From assembly GCA_029948255.1 (NCBI GenBank), contig JALIZF010001883.1, forward strand, positions 558,001 to 622,000: a stretch of DNA of 64,000 bases, in the 5' to 3' direction. The notes beneath the pieces are model-generated. The model had not been told where the DNA came from, did no database searches, and worked only from the letters and a program-made list of their open reading frames with translations. Position numbers and translations under genes: made by a program. Source of the DNA: Telmatactis stephensoni (Eukaryota; Cnidaria; Anthozoa; Actiniaria; Isophelliidae). Shown here piece after piece: positions 1-12,300 of this stretch. Position 1 is the stretch's first letter. Each line of letters opens with the position of its first letter.

Positions 1-1116
1 AAATGCTCCACAATTTATAGAAATCTAGATCACACTCGGCTCGAATGTCAGATTTTCAAAATTAACTTCAATGATTTGCAGACATGCATGCCATATGTCA
101 GACTGAAAATAAGACCGATACAAGTATTTTAACTACGTTTTTCTTTTTTTCCTGAATTGAATGATATAAATATTTATGTGTTGAACGTTTTATTTTGAAA
201 ACAAAAATCCTCTTTTTCTCATCTTCCAAAATCCTCTTTTTCTCATTTTCCAATATTTAGCATGCAAACAGTCATAAATAACAAAGCTAATATCATTTCA
301 AAAAAATTAAGAAAAAAAACATAAAATGAATGAGCTTAGTTATGGTGAGCCAAAGTGATCCAGATTTCTACAAATTTTGGTTTGTTTGCCCCAATTCAAG
401 ATGGAGGATGAAATCATGAAGTGCCTTATTCGAGTTTGCTATATTTTTCAGTTATAACTTCCGACCATTCCCTGATAACCCATATTTACATGTTGCACAA
501 GAAGATTCAGATGAGGAAATTGAAATGGACGAAGTGTAAGTACTCATACATATATTATACTGTCAGTTGTTACTACCAGCTGCATAACATTATACTGTTT
601 AGTTGGTGACAATGAGTGGTTAAAATACTTCAATGGGGTGACAAAGGTAACTAGTGATGTGCTTACTTCTCACTGTTCCAGCTGGTTCAAGACCAAGCTT
701 GGGCAATGGAAGATATGTGAGCTAAATTAGTTGGTGTCTTGCTTAGGGTTTTTCCTCCATGTAACTCAAGTCCCCCCCCCCCCCATCTTTGGTCCAACTA
801 ACACTTCTTCAGTCCTTTTGTGAGACATAGATTGTGTGATGGCTGTCTAGTGTGCCATTTACACGCTTTATCCTCTCCATTCATTGGTAAAGGGGCAATG
901 ACGATGATAAGCCACCAAACTTTATTTAATTTACAGAACACCCTTCCAACTGCATCCCCACCCATTTCCAAAAGCTGTCTTCCTCTTGTCCTTCCCTAAA
1001 ACCAGGGTTGCAAAATGGAGTTTATGCAGCAGCAGAATGAACTTTTAGTAGATGCCACCTACTTCAAAAGCTATATTTCAGCTTTTGATTTTTAATCAAG
1101 CAATTAATGTTGCTGC

Positions 1117-1119
<3 letters not shown>
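1..1119. other. mostly non-coding AT-rich stretch
   Basis: Apart from the doubtful exon at 452-535, I see no supported gene, only A/T-rich sequence and a C homopolymer near 773-785. Short open stretches near 1000-1090 are not convincing. Confidence 0.5.
452..535 (+). CDS. possible internal exon, unknown product
   Basis: A stretch after a pyrimidine-rich TTTTTCAG acceptor is open in one frame for 28 residues. It is acidic near the end (EDSDEEIEMDEV) and stops at a GTGTAAGT donor. The residue mix looks protein-like rather than repeat-like. A second candidate exon lies at about 603-646, but its only open frame does not join this one in phase, so the model is unresolved. I do not recognise the protein. 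It could be a remnant. Confidence 0.25.
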
Positions 1120-1159
<40 letters not shown>

Positions 1160-1171
1160 GCTGTTGCTGTT
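1120..1171 (+). repeat. (GTT)n microsatellite
   Basis: About 15 units of GTT followed by interrupted GCTGTT units. The leucine-rich ORF over it is a product of the repeat. Confidence 0.9.
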
Positions 1172-2046
1172 TTCACTTTTCCTAGCAACTTTCTGCTCCT
1201 GTAAACCTCAAAGTAAGAAACAATATCGCTGGTCATTTGACAACCCTGGTAAAGTAGTTCTGTCACTGTTTCACATTATGTTTTTACACTTCTGCAGAGT
1301 AACAACAAATGGTTTAATGGATGGAGTAACACGTGTACAACCTGTTAAAAAGTTGAGAGATTCATCAGGATCATCAAATTTTAATGCATAATATTACTAT
1401 TGAATACAATTTGTCTGAACTAGAAAATAATTGTTATAGTTATATAATGTTTATATTAAGTGATAGCTACATAACATAACTAGCGACCTGTCTCTGAAAA
1501 TGGTAACTGTCAGACCCAGTAACAATCATGTTGAAAGTTTACATTTGTTCCAGTCTATTTTATTTATGTTTTAGTTTACATGGGCAAGTTTACTTGTACT
1601 CCCATTTAGATTGGGGAGAACCTACATAGCACTCAGTTGATGTACTATATTCCTAAAAATAATGAATAACACATACAATGGTCGATAAAATGACAATAGA
1701 ATACAATAGTAAGACTATATTACATCAACTGAGATACTACAAATGTAGACATTTTAAATAGTCTCCTAAGTAGCTGCCAGAGTTTGTGTTTTGGGAAAAT
1801 ATAGCATTGCGTGACAACACAAACTGCGGCTGCATAGGAAACATATAAAAAGGCTCCATAAAACCAAGCCTATCAAGAAACTTGCCCCTGGAGACTAAGA
1901 TACCACCTTCATGTAATGTGACGTGTTGACCAACTTTTGGTCATTTTTAGAACTGCTTGTGTGCTTGCCACAAACCACTTATGCAAGCCAGAAATTTTAA
2001 AATGTTTGCCATGCATTTGCTGCTACCAGCTTTGTTCAAGCAATCC

Positions 2047-2214
2047 TGGGGCGTTTCCAGGACTATCTTCAGGAGGGGATGCATCATCTTCATGAGGGGA
2101 TGCACCATCATATAAATTAGAAACTTGATCCTTAGAGGATATTAAAAAAAGGACTCAAAGTCATCTCATGAGGGGGTGCGCACCACCTGCACCCCTCCCT
2201 TAAATCCGCCCCTG
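2047..2214. repeat. possible short hAT-type MITE
   Basis: The right end reads AAATCCGCCCCTG, so the inverted terminus starts CAGGGGCGG, as in many hAT elements. The left end near 2047 is a diverged match (CTGGGGCGTTTCCAGG). GGGGATGCA blocks repeat inside. No clear 8-bp target duplication is seen, so the left boundary is uncertain. Confidence 0.4.
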
Positions 2215-2342
2215 CAATCTGAGGGAACCAGAGTTGTAAAAATAGCTGAGTCATGGAGGCAATTGCAAGCGGCACAGCTACAAACCAGTTGTGATTAAGA
2301 GGAGGGCCAAAAGCAGGGCTGTGGATCATGTAGAGTGTAGGA

Positions 2343-2400
2343 TGTGTGTGTGTGTGTGTGTGTGTGGGGTGGGGGGGGGGGGGGGGGGTGTGGGAGGGTG
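2343..2400 (+). repeat. (GT)n plus poly-G tract
   Basis: A run of about ten GT units leads into a guanine tract of about 18 bases broken by one T. It is a simple repeat with G-quadruplex potential on the plus strand. Confidence 0.9.
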
Positions 2401-4285
2401 GATTGAGGGATCCTGTAGACAGAGAATACTGCTGAACATACAATTCCAAGAATTTCTAAGTACAATATGTAGCAATTGACATTATTTCATTTAAACTGCT
2501 GAGCGCATGCAGGTTTGCTATTTATATTACTAAGATGAAGTGAATACCGTGTAGTAAATCTGTATGCCACATTTTGCAGTACCCTATAAATTCAATGTAT
2601 TGTCACTTAAAACATGTAAAAAATGAGAAGGAAAATACATTATATTGTATATAACACTGAAAATAATTATAAGTAATTAGATACTTAAAGGTGATGTCAT
2701 AGCTGACAAAATATTTCGAGTTGAAATTTCATACCATTACCAGGACCATTTGAACAAAACTGACATATCAGTGTACTCGTGAAAAAGTTTTTGTTTTGAG
2801 GTGTAATCTAATTGGCCTTTGATCTTTTGTTGGATCTATATGATTGTTTTCATGTTATGTGATTGGCCGGTTTTGTTCAGGCCCTGGTTTGTGTGTCTAG
2901 ACTGTAACAATGGACACAAAACTTTTGTTTTCGGTGATTGGCCCTTGTTTCATAAGGAACGTATATCTTTAAAAAACTAGCAAAGTCATCAGTGTAATGA
3001 AAACTGTAGAACAGAATTTTCACAAATAAAGTTCACTTTAAATTAAGAAAGTATCGCCATGTTTGTTGTTGCGTGAGTTAGCATACGCTCACATTTTTCA
3101 GCCCTGCTCCATACGATACGTAAACTTCATCACAATCTGAAACTGCCGCCATTCTTTCTTTTGGTCTACTTTCATTTTGGAATTGAGCCTCGAGGATTGT
3201 ATTCGGTATTTTTCTACTCATTGTGACATTTTTTAGTACTTTTCTCAGTTGTTCATCAAATCCTCCCCCCCCCCCCCCTTGTGCATCGCCATCTCATGTG
3301 GTAGAAACATGTCGCATGGCAACAAAAACCATCTCTTATTAGGGGCATATAAAAGGTCACGGGGATTCCTCTTACCTCATTTTCGGAAATTTTGGCCACA
3401 TTTTTACAGTCCGTACACGATTTCGGAGCTAGAATACCCATATAATCATATTTGCAACTCGCCAAACAATCAAATTACGATTAAAACTGCTAGATAAACC
3501 TCAGATCTATCTTTTGAGACGGTCCAGGTGTTTTCCTGGAAATATTTTAATTCTTCAGACCATATGGATTACGTACATTTTAAGAAAAATCGCGGAAAAT
3601 CATTCTCTTCCCTCGTTTTCTCTTGTCGAGCTCTATTATATATGATATGACTTTCAGATAGTGTTCTCTCCCGGCCTGGAAAGAGCACATCAAAATCAGT
3701 AAAACTGCATGTGAAGTTTGAAGGATATAAGTTGGAAAAAGATCAAGGACGGCGTAGATACGAATGTCTCAGCTTCACAGAATCCCCACAAAATTTAAAT
3801 TTTAGCTTTTTCCTATTTTTCCATTATCTAGTTATTCTTTCCTCGGTCCGGGTCCAATTTAAGGGTTACAGATGCGAGCCCCTGTGTAGGTCGGGATATT
3901 TTTCGTTTTTTTCCCCTTTTCCCTTCCTTTTTCCTCTTTTTTTTTTTTCTTTTTAGTTTCTTAATACTTATAGATTTTAGCATTTCCTGTAATATTTGGA
4001 TATTTTTAATTTTTTTGCAATCTGTTCTAATATAAATATTAGATTGAATAATTATTAATTCATTCGAATTTTGTTCTATTTATTTCTTGAATTTGTTACC
4101 GATCGAGTTTTGGCTGGTTTTCATGGTAAACGTGTTTCGTGAGAGATTTTAAGTCTTTTTTTGTTTCTAACTTTAATTGCAATCTATCCTCGTATTCCTG
4201 CCAATATAGCGCCCGTCAATTTAAACTCTTCTGGGTAAATTGAAGGGAAAATTTTGTCTTCTTCTTATCGAGCGCGCCACACCTT
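2401..4285. other. non-coding stretch
   Basis: No gene supported. It contains a C homopolymer near 3268-3281, a CT/T-rich run near 3900-3955, and AT-rich DNA. ORFs on both strands are short, overlapping and composition-driven. Confidence 0.5.
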
Positions 4286-4295
4286 TTTCTATGAG

Positions 4296-4350
4296 CGAAA
4301 AAACGAACGAACGAACGAATGAAAGGATGAATCAACGAACGAATGAGCAG
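4296..4350 (+). repeat. degenerate (GAAC/GAAT)n repeat
   Basis: Tandem GAACGAACGAACGAAT units with decay. The TNERTNER-like ORF over it is a product of the repeat. Confidence 0.75.
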
Positions 4351-4546
4351 GGAAAGAAAATGCTTCCTCTTTCTTCTGCCCCCTTTTTACATTCCTTTCG
4401 GTTCTCTACATCTGCAAGGGAGTATCAACTTTTAAACTGGGGCAAGGGAAATGCCTTTCAGAAAACCTTTACACTGATAAAATTGATTTTTGATGTAAAT
4501 GTATGAGAGACGGGTGCACCTTAGAGGGTTGGTGCAATCTTTGATG

Positions 4547-4550
<4 letters not shown>

Positions 4551-4612
<62 letters not shown>
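4551..4612 (+). repeat. (AG)n microsatellite
   Basis: About 31 uninterrupted AG units. The Ser/Leu-rich minus-strand ORFs over it are products of the repeat. Confidence 0.95.
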
Positions 4613-4616
<4 letters not shown>

Positions 4617-5639
4617 GGGGATGGAGGGAGAGAGGGAGGTGTAACACTAGTTAACACTAGTTAAAACACTAGTTATGAGTGCCCAGTCAATTTCAAGTTT
4701 AATTCAAGTTTAACACAAAAACATACAGCTGAACATCAAATGTTAAACCTTAAAAAATAACATTTCTTGAAGAACTCTTTTAGATATTTTGTCTAAAACT
4801 ATAAAACTCTAGAACTGTGTCCTTCTACTGGCCTTAAATATTGTCTCACTTTTGCAAATCATCAACCCTTCACCATATGACATTTTGTACCAATTAATTG
4901 TTATGATCATTTATGCCGCCTCCAGACCCCGTTTGTACTCCCATTTTTGTAATCTTTTGGGAATGGACCACAAGGGAATCATAGACCAGACTACAATTGC
5001 CGCGAGGGAGACGAATCGGGGTTGGATTCTGGGAATATCAGGAGCAATAGTGGATTAGAATCGTGATTCATTCAATAAAGCCCTATGCAAACGAACGTCT
5101 AAACTCTTCTAAAATCCATCCACAATCTCTAAACTAATATGTATAGAAGTACTAAGTAAGGTTGCTGGGCACGTGCCAAGATGCAACGTTTTAAATGTAA
5201 CAACATTTTAAACATTTTTTTATAATAGGATTTGGCAAGGATATATAATACGTACTTATATCTCACGGATACGTAACGATAGTACGTACATGGCGTGGAT
5301 ACGTATGTCTTGTACAGTATACCGAATTTCGTCCCAGTTTATAACTTCAAATAGCTGCCATCAATGTACGTAAATGTTTTTCGTCATAAAATCCGACGTG
5401 AAACTGCTGCGTGAAACTGCGCGACGAAAAACCCTAAAAAGCTTTATCTAACTTCTCGCGTCCACCAGTAAAGTGGATACACACTCTACGCAAAACTAAT
5501 TAAAGGAGTTTCCATATTAAATAAGTGTGAAACGGACAGCGACATGCTATTAATAATGGTCAGAGCAGTAATGTCTATAACAAAAACTGTGCCGTATTCA
5601 CAGTACGGGCTGAATTTAGCACGATCGAGACGATTTTGT
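4613..5639. other. non-coding stretch
   Basis: No supported gene. It begins with three near-identical copies of AACACTAGTTA (4646-4675) and continues as ordinary AT-rich DNA. Confidence 0.5.
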
Positions 5640-5802
5640 CAACAAGGACGTCACGCGTACGTTTTTGTTCGTGCGTGCGCCGTTACCGTTGAAGCTCCCG
5701 TTCTCGCTAGGTCAGTTGATGCTTTTTCACGTTATAGATTATATTTTTACGGTAACGGCGCGCGCACGAGCAAAAATGTATGCGTGACGTCCGTCCATGT
5801 TG
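5640..5802. repeat. MITE with about 50-bp inverted ends
   Basis: The left arm (GGACGTCACGCGTACGTTTT, then GCGCCGTTACCGT) is matched inverted on the right by ACGGTAACGGCGCGCGCACG followed by GCGTGACGTCC and CATGTTG. The arms pair over nearly 50 bases with a few mismatches around a short AT-rich centre. No transposase is encoded. Confidence 0.75.
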
Positions 5803-6160
5803 TCGTTGTGTTTGGTTGCGCTGTTTCATTCGCGCTGTCATCGTCGAGGTCCCTGTTCTCTCTAGAACGCTACGTTAAGACTTTCTAACGTTTTTTAAAC
5901 GGCGCGTAAAATAAAAGGAAGTGCGCGCGACGTCGTTTCTTGGCTGCTTAAGGTTCCTAGTCATACTCTTAAAACTGCTTTAGATCAGTTTTCTAATGAG
6001 TCGGGGAAACTCTCCGCGCCGTATCGTGAGCGTGTCGGTGCCGTGTTGTCTATATAACGTACCAAACCCCTGCCCTAACCGTGCCGCGCTGTGTCCGTGT
6101 CCTTTTCACAGTCATACTTCTAAAACAGCTCAACATCCTACAGCGTCTAAAACATCATGA

Positions 6161-6378
6161 TCATGCAGGACCTTTAGTAAGCATGGGCATGGAAGCGTCC
6201 TCTATAACTACACTTGATAAGTCAGTGGGAGAATACCAGGGATTTGGCTTTGCATCCGTGGGCACCTCCTGTCTTCTGTATCGAACAAGACTTGGGTTGC
6301 GCATCAGCATTACCGCAAGAAACCAGCGATTAAGGGCTTTAGACGATGCACGCGGTCTTGTATTACTGGAAGGATAGC
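6161..6378 (-). CDS. STRA6-like: STRA6-like terminal exon
   Basis: Encodes the cytosolic tail: SSNTRPRASSKALNRWFLAV, MLMRNPSLVRYRRQ, then an acidic and Pro/Ser-rich end stopping at TGA. RPRAS...RW.L..ML..NP.L...R matches the STRA6 C-terminus closely. Confidence 0.9.
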
Positions 6379-9300
6379 CTATAAACACAAATGTCATTGT
6401 TATTGGTGGACAAGTAAAGTACAGTCGGGTAGGCACCATCTCTACACACTACACTAGCCCTGATTCAGAAGAATGTAGGTGAGAGCGCCGGCCTGTCATC
6501 TCTTTGGTCCCCGGTTCGATTCTCGGACTGGGCATTACACGTGGTTTGAGATTGTCGTTCGTTCTCTCCCTTGCTTCGAGGGTTTTTCTCCGGGTACTCC
6601 GGTTTTTCCTCCCTCAGTAAAAACGAACTAGTTTCGATCTAAGCAGTCCGTGATCAGACATGGGTCGCATGGCGGCTGCCATGTGTTTGTGTGTATGTAA
6701 CTGTATAACTGTTTTCTTAATGAAAGCGCCCTTGTATACCTTCGACTCGATCACGTTGAGCTATACCTTTCGCAATTCGAATTCAAATAAAGTAACAAGA
6801 CAAGACGAGACGAGACGAGATAAATTTTAAATAATCAAGTGCTCGCCATAAGTCGTTTGTTATACCTGAATACTTTTTACGTCTCTCGTCGATTAGCAGC
6901 TGGCAGAAGCAGAGCATAACAGGATGTCTGAATGCTACCAGGACGTTAAGGAAGCCAATGTAAGCCATGTAACCTATCACCATAAAGTAACCATACTTCC
7001 TTTATTCCATTAATATGTGCATGGTATATAATTATATCCTTCGCAACCTTTTTGGGACTCGTCACGCAACGCTCTCTCGCTTGTTGCGTGCCGAGCTTCA
7101 GAAAGGATGCGAGGGAGACTGGGATAAAATTGACACACATTTTTCATTGACATTCTAATGTGACTTCAGTTCATCATGATTCAGCTACATTTGAAAGCGT
7201 GAATATCATGATATTTCATCAACACAAACACAGTTTTTGACCATCAAAACGTTTCTGAAATTAAGACATCTAGCTGGTTATATCAGCCGACCGTGCTTAC
7301 CTTTGTCCCACTTTCTGTAGCCCTGCATCATGGATGTTCTGTCAAGCCGACACAGGAAGACCAGCCCCAACACAGCACCCTTAATAACACGAAATAGACC
7401 AGACCACAATCCAACCAGGATGTTGAGGAAGAAGAAGAAATACGTCATAATGCCATAAAAACGCCTGTTTGGAAATTCAAATTATGAGTGAATATACATT
7501 AACAGTTTTGTCATGACCAATATGGTACCTATTGTATAAAGCCAGTTTACAAGTGACCATTTCGCAGCTGCTTGACCGCACTCTCGACTGCGCCCAATAT
7601 ATTCATTGAAATTTTTGGTAACAGTCCATAAAAAGGCAAGAAATGTAAACGAATGAGCTTGTGAGGTGTAAATCAATAACAGATTTACACCATTTACAAG
7701 TCAAAAAGGGAGCGTCTGTATTAATGCTCTGTAATAGTCCAGTGTAGGTGACGATGGTCTTACCTGTAAGGTCAGGGTGGGTGTGGTCTTACCTGTTGTC
7801 TATCTGGACTGTAAGGTCAGGGTGGGTGTCTTCTTACCTATTGTCTATGTGGACTGTAAGGTCAGGGTGGGTGTGGTCTTACCTGTTGTCTATCTGGACT
7901 GTAAGGTCAGGGTGGGTGTGGTCTTACCTGTTGTCTATCTGGACTGTAAGGTCAGGGTAGGTTTTGTCATAGAAAACAAACATGCACATCATTGTCATTA
8001 CGAACCAGATCAACAGAGGAACAAAGATAATCGGCCTACAGAGTGAAAATATAAAGGTTAAATCAACAATTGATCTAAGATAAATAGACGTGCTAGCGAA
8101 AGAGCAAATAAAAAAGACGGGAAGGGAGGAAAGAAACGAATGAAAAAGTAAAAAAATGAATGAGTGAGATAATAAACGAAGTTATCATGACTACGTATAA
8201 AGATATATATAACTGTTTAAGTGTTAATGTCCTCTAGCACTTGCGCTCTACTTGGGGGACACTGTAATCTCACACACACTACCACAACATTCTAACATTC
8301 TATGCATACAACTCTCAGCTCACTAGTTTGTTTTTGATGGAAGGAGGAAAACCGGATGACCCGTTGAAAAACCCTCGAAGGAAGGGAGAGAACGAACTAA
8401 CAAACTCAAGCCGCATGTGATGCCTCGTCCGGGAATCAAAACCGGGACCACAGAGGTGATAGACCGGCGCTTATAAATGAACCACTCTGCCACGCTTGCT
8501 TCCCTAAAGGAGGTAATAACTGTTAAAGGTTGATGGAGTAGATGGATATATTAGAATACAGGAATCATACATGAATTGGTGATTGAGAGAAAGAATTATT
8601 GTACAGTTAGTGAATGATGTATTTTTAGCTTACAAAAGAATTAAAACGATCTCTCTGATCAGCTTCAGAACGGTTTCTCTGCCAAATTGCATGTCGACAT
8701 ATTTGAATGAGAGAATGACCAACAGCACAAACATCAAGGCCAGCGTAACAAACATCAAACCTGAGTAAATAAAAACAAATATATAAATGGAGGTACGTGG
8801 CTCGTTACAGTGAAACTTCTCCAACCAAGGCCACACAAATAATTTTCAAAGAAAGAAAGAAAGAAATATGAATAAAAGCTACAGCTACATTGTAGCTACG
8901 CGGAAAAATTAATAAATAAAAGTAAGACGGAAATTAAAAACACTAAATTGGCTTTGCGAAAAAAGTTTTGGTTGACTGCATGATTTTGCTGTGAGTTGTG
9001 GTTTTGACTTTGTCGAAACGATTCTGCCTTTATCGGCTGGAAGGTTTTTGATAAAAGACTGAGCAAGAAAAGCACGTAGAAAGCAATGGCTATGAAAAAC
9101 TAAAACGTAAAAGTTTTGAACCGTATAGCTATTTTTTGTTTATCGAGACCAGCAAATTACTAATTTCCCTTTGATTTTGAGTTTTTCTGATCTGTCAATC
9201 ATCCTTGGGGGCGGAGCTTAATTCAAATTAACCAATGAGTAAACGAGTTGTCATAGCTCCGCCCTTAGGGATGATGGACAATCAGGGCAACAAAAATACT

Positions 9301-12300
9301 AACAGAATTACGAGTTGCGATGCAACGAAAATGGCTGTAAAATTCTTCATTTCTTTGCCTTTCATGAATGTCCTCATTCATTTATCCTTTGATAACGAAT
9401 ATTTTTTAACTTCGTAAATAGCTAGTAATCAACGCAGAAAAAGCAATAAAGAACAATGTTCAACTTTCAATTTTTCGTCTGTACGGGAAGTTACGACCCG
9501 CAAATTGACCAATGAGAGCGTGCGTTATATGTTTGGATTCTTTATATACTCTTTACATTGTAATTGGATAATTTGCAAGACGATTTGTTTGGTGGTTTTT
9601 GATGGAGCCGTTTGCGTACTGCAAACTTGAACGAACCAAAGCCAATTTACAAAACACATTCTGGACTAAGTCAAGCTTGACAGTTTGAAGTGGTTTCGTT
9701 TGGAGGGCTGTTCTGTACCATGTCATATAAATACAAAGTTTGACATTTCTTACTTACCAATTGCTGTGAATGCAATTTGATAGCCACAAAAACGAAGACT
9801 CTTACCCTATAAAGGATATTTCCATTCGTCAAAATCTCAACAAGTAACTGGAATGGTTCCTTAGCTATAATCGCCCAAGGGTCAAGGTTTTAGAGCGCAG
9901 CACCACCTTCCAGCCTAAAAATGTAAACTTCATCCACCACCCCCCCCCCCCCCACCCCCGCCCCCCGATTGATGCTGCTACAAAGTACAAGTCTCTCAGT
10001 TCACGGACATGTTTAGTTTCCCATCCAACGCTTCCCTCTCTACCCTGCCCGTGCGTGGTATAACTTGAGAATGAGCTGTAAAGGAAACCATTTTATCGAG
10101 TACTGACCACAAGCATTTTTGGCTTGAGATGTTCATCTGGAAGAAGACTTTTCTTGGATATGTAGGTTTTCAGCACATCCTTCCTGAACATTAAAAGAAG
10201 AACTCCCAATAAACCATCGTTATAGCGGAGCTCCCGCGCGGGCCGAAGGCCCGCGCGAGCGGAGCACCATACCTAAGAAAAAATGGTAACCCATCGAGTT
10301 GATTTTTCATGGACACACAGGGAGCCCAACGGCTGTACGTCCGTCCGTACATACATACATACCTACATACATACATACGTCCGTACCAAGGTACCTTGGT
10401 CCGTACATACGTCCGTGTACATCGCGATGCTGATTGGCTGATTGCTTTTTGGCGCCAACTTGACGCGCGCTGACACTTTGAAAACTGAAAATTTACAAGT
10501 TTCCTTGCAGTTTTAACTTGCAAAGCTTAAAAGTAGTATTCTCGAAACCTCGTAAAAATTTAGCGATTTTGATGAACATTAATCTGTGCCAATCTTGACA
10601 GGTTAAAGCGAAAAAAACCGTACGTTTGAATTTTTTTCGGGCCTGGTGTCGTTTTAAAAACTGCTCGAAAGACGAAAGACACAGAGGATATTTTCAAAGT
10701 TGGACGACTTTTTAGTTGGATTCGTAGTTTAAAAAAATTCCTCATAATGAATAAGTCATTGAGGATCGTGTATTCTTCGTTTCGTGAAGATGCCTTCAAT
10801 AAAGCTGCTTAAAAATCTAGCCAAAGTTGGAAATAAATCAAGAATCGTCTGCATTGAGCGTGAAACAAGGACCAGTATGCTTCGAAAAGACAACAAGGAA
10901 AGCACTTCAAGGTAAAGACCCTGGCCAGAAAATGATATCAAAAAGTCTCTTGTACCTATATTTGATCTTTTATCTTTGATTTGGGATTGATGACTTAAAA
11001 AAAACCTTTTATGCACGTTGAACTGTGGCCAAGTTTAAAGAAACACTCGATCAAGCCTTATCAATTTTTTTACTAATTTTATTATTATTAGAACTAGTGC
11101 AAAAAGTTCACCGTAAAACAAAATGTCGTTGTACATTATTTTCATGTAATTACATGAAAATAATGTACAACGACATTTTGTTTTACGGTGAACTTTTTGC
11201 ACTAGTTCTAATAATAATAAAATTAGTAAAAAAATTGATTTTGAACTTATTTCAACCCCACTAATGTGTAAATACAGCTCAAGTTTTGGTCTGGAATTTA
11301 ATGAAACAATTGACAGGAAAAAAAGAAGGAATTTTGCCATGCAAACTAGAATTGTTTTTATACTTTATTCATCTGGATGAAGTTGCTCAGTGAGCCCTGT
11401 GAAGCCTTAAATACAGACTGAAAATGCTTAATTCCTTGTTTTCTTGTTATTTCAATTAGCTGTTTTTATAATCACTTTAAATTGTATTATCAGTGTAATC
11501 TGGAAGAGAAAAGTGGGAGACAAGTATTCGCCTAGCTAGTGTGTCATTCTTTTCTACATTAAATAACAAAACAAAATAACAACAACAACCACAAAAAACA
11601 AGATGTCACAAATATAGTGAAGACAGACAAATCAATATATGTTGTTCTGTAATATTCAGGATGTCGAAAAGGTTTAATTACTTGTATCAATTTAAAAAAA
11701 TGTTTTGGAGATTTTGCTTTCTATTTCTGAAAATTATGAACCCTTACAAAGTCAGTTATGAAATCTGACAGTGAATCTGAATATTAAAATTTACTGTAAC
11801 AAAGGTCACTGAGCATACAAGCCCATACAATATACAAACCAAAACCAAAACTTATTTTAAAAATGCTTTTTAAATAATCTTCATTTCAACTTTTTCAATT
11901 ACCACAGGAAGCCCAATTCATTTGAATCAAGAACATAAAAAAATTAAAATTGAAATTGGAGCTTTGCTTTTAGGTAGTAGTTGTTTTGAGTTGTTTTACA
12001 ATTTCATCTAAAGTCATGATTAGTGTAACCGGAAGAGAGAATTCTTGTTTCGTGTAAAGACAACTATTTATCAGTGTCATTCTACTCTACATAATAAAAA
12101 AAAAAACCAAGATGCCACAATACTGTCAAGACAGAAAAATCTAAATATAATTTTCTGCAATGTCTAATTGTTTAATTGAAGGATGTTGAATTAGGTTCAG
12201 TATTTATGTGAATGAAATCAGTTTGAGGGATTTTTGCATCCTATTTCTGAGAATTATGAAGCACTACTACTAAGTCAATTATAAAATCTGACACAAATAT

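Noticed and set aside
4432..4657. Ser/Leu-rich ORFs on the minus strand
   Set aside because: They are translations of the (AG)n microsatellite in two frames.
6480..6560. A functional tRNA gene
   Set aside because: Only a B-box-like stretch and a partial head are present. The downstream body and tail identify a SINE.
7757..7970. A CRISPR-like array because of regular spacing
   Set aside because: The units are contiguous with no unique spacers, and the context is a eukaryotic intron.
7748..8046. Plus-strand ORFs with repeated RSGWVWSYLLSIWTV or CKVRVGVVLPVVYLD
   Set aside because: They are translations of the 45-bp minisatellite on the non-coding strand. The real exon lies on the minus strand.
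11025..11340. Overlapping ORFs on both strands with the same internal peptide
   Set aside because: The identity of the two peptides is forced by the palindrome. Neither has protein-like features or splice support.
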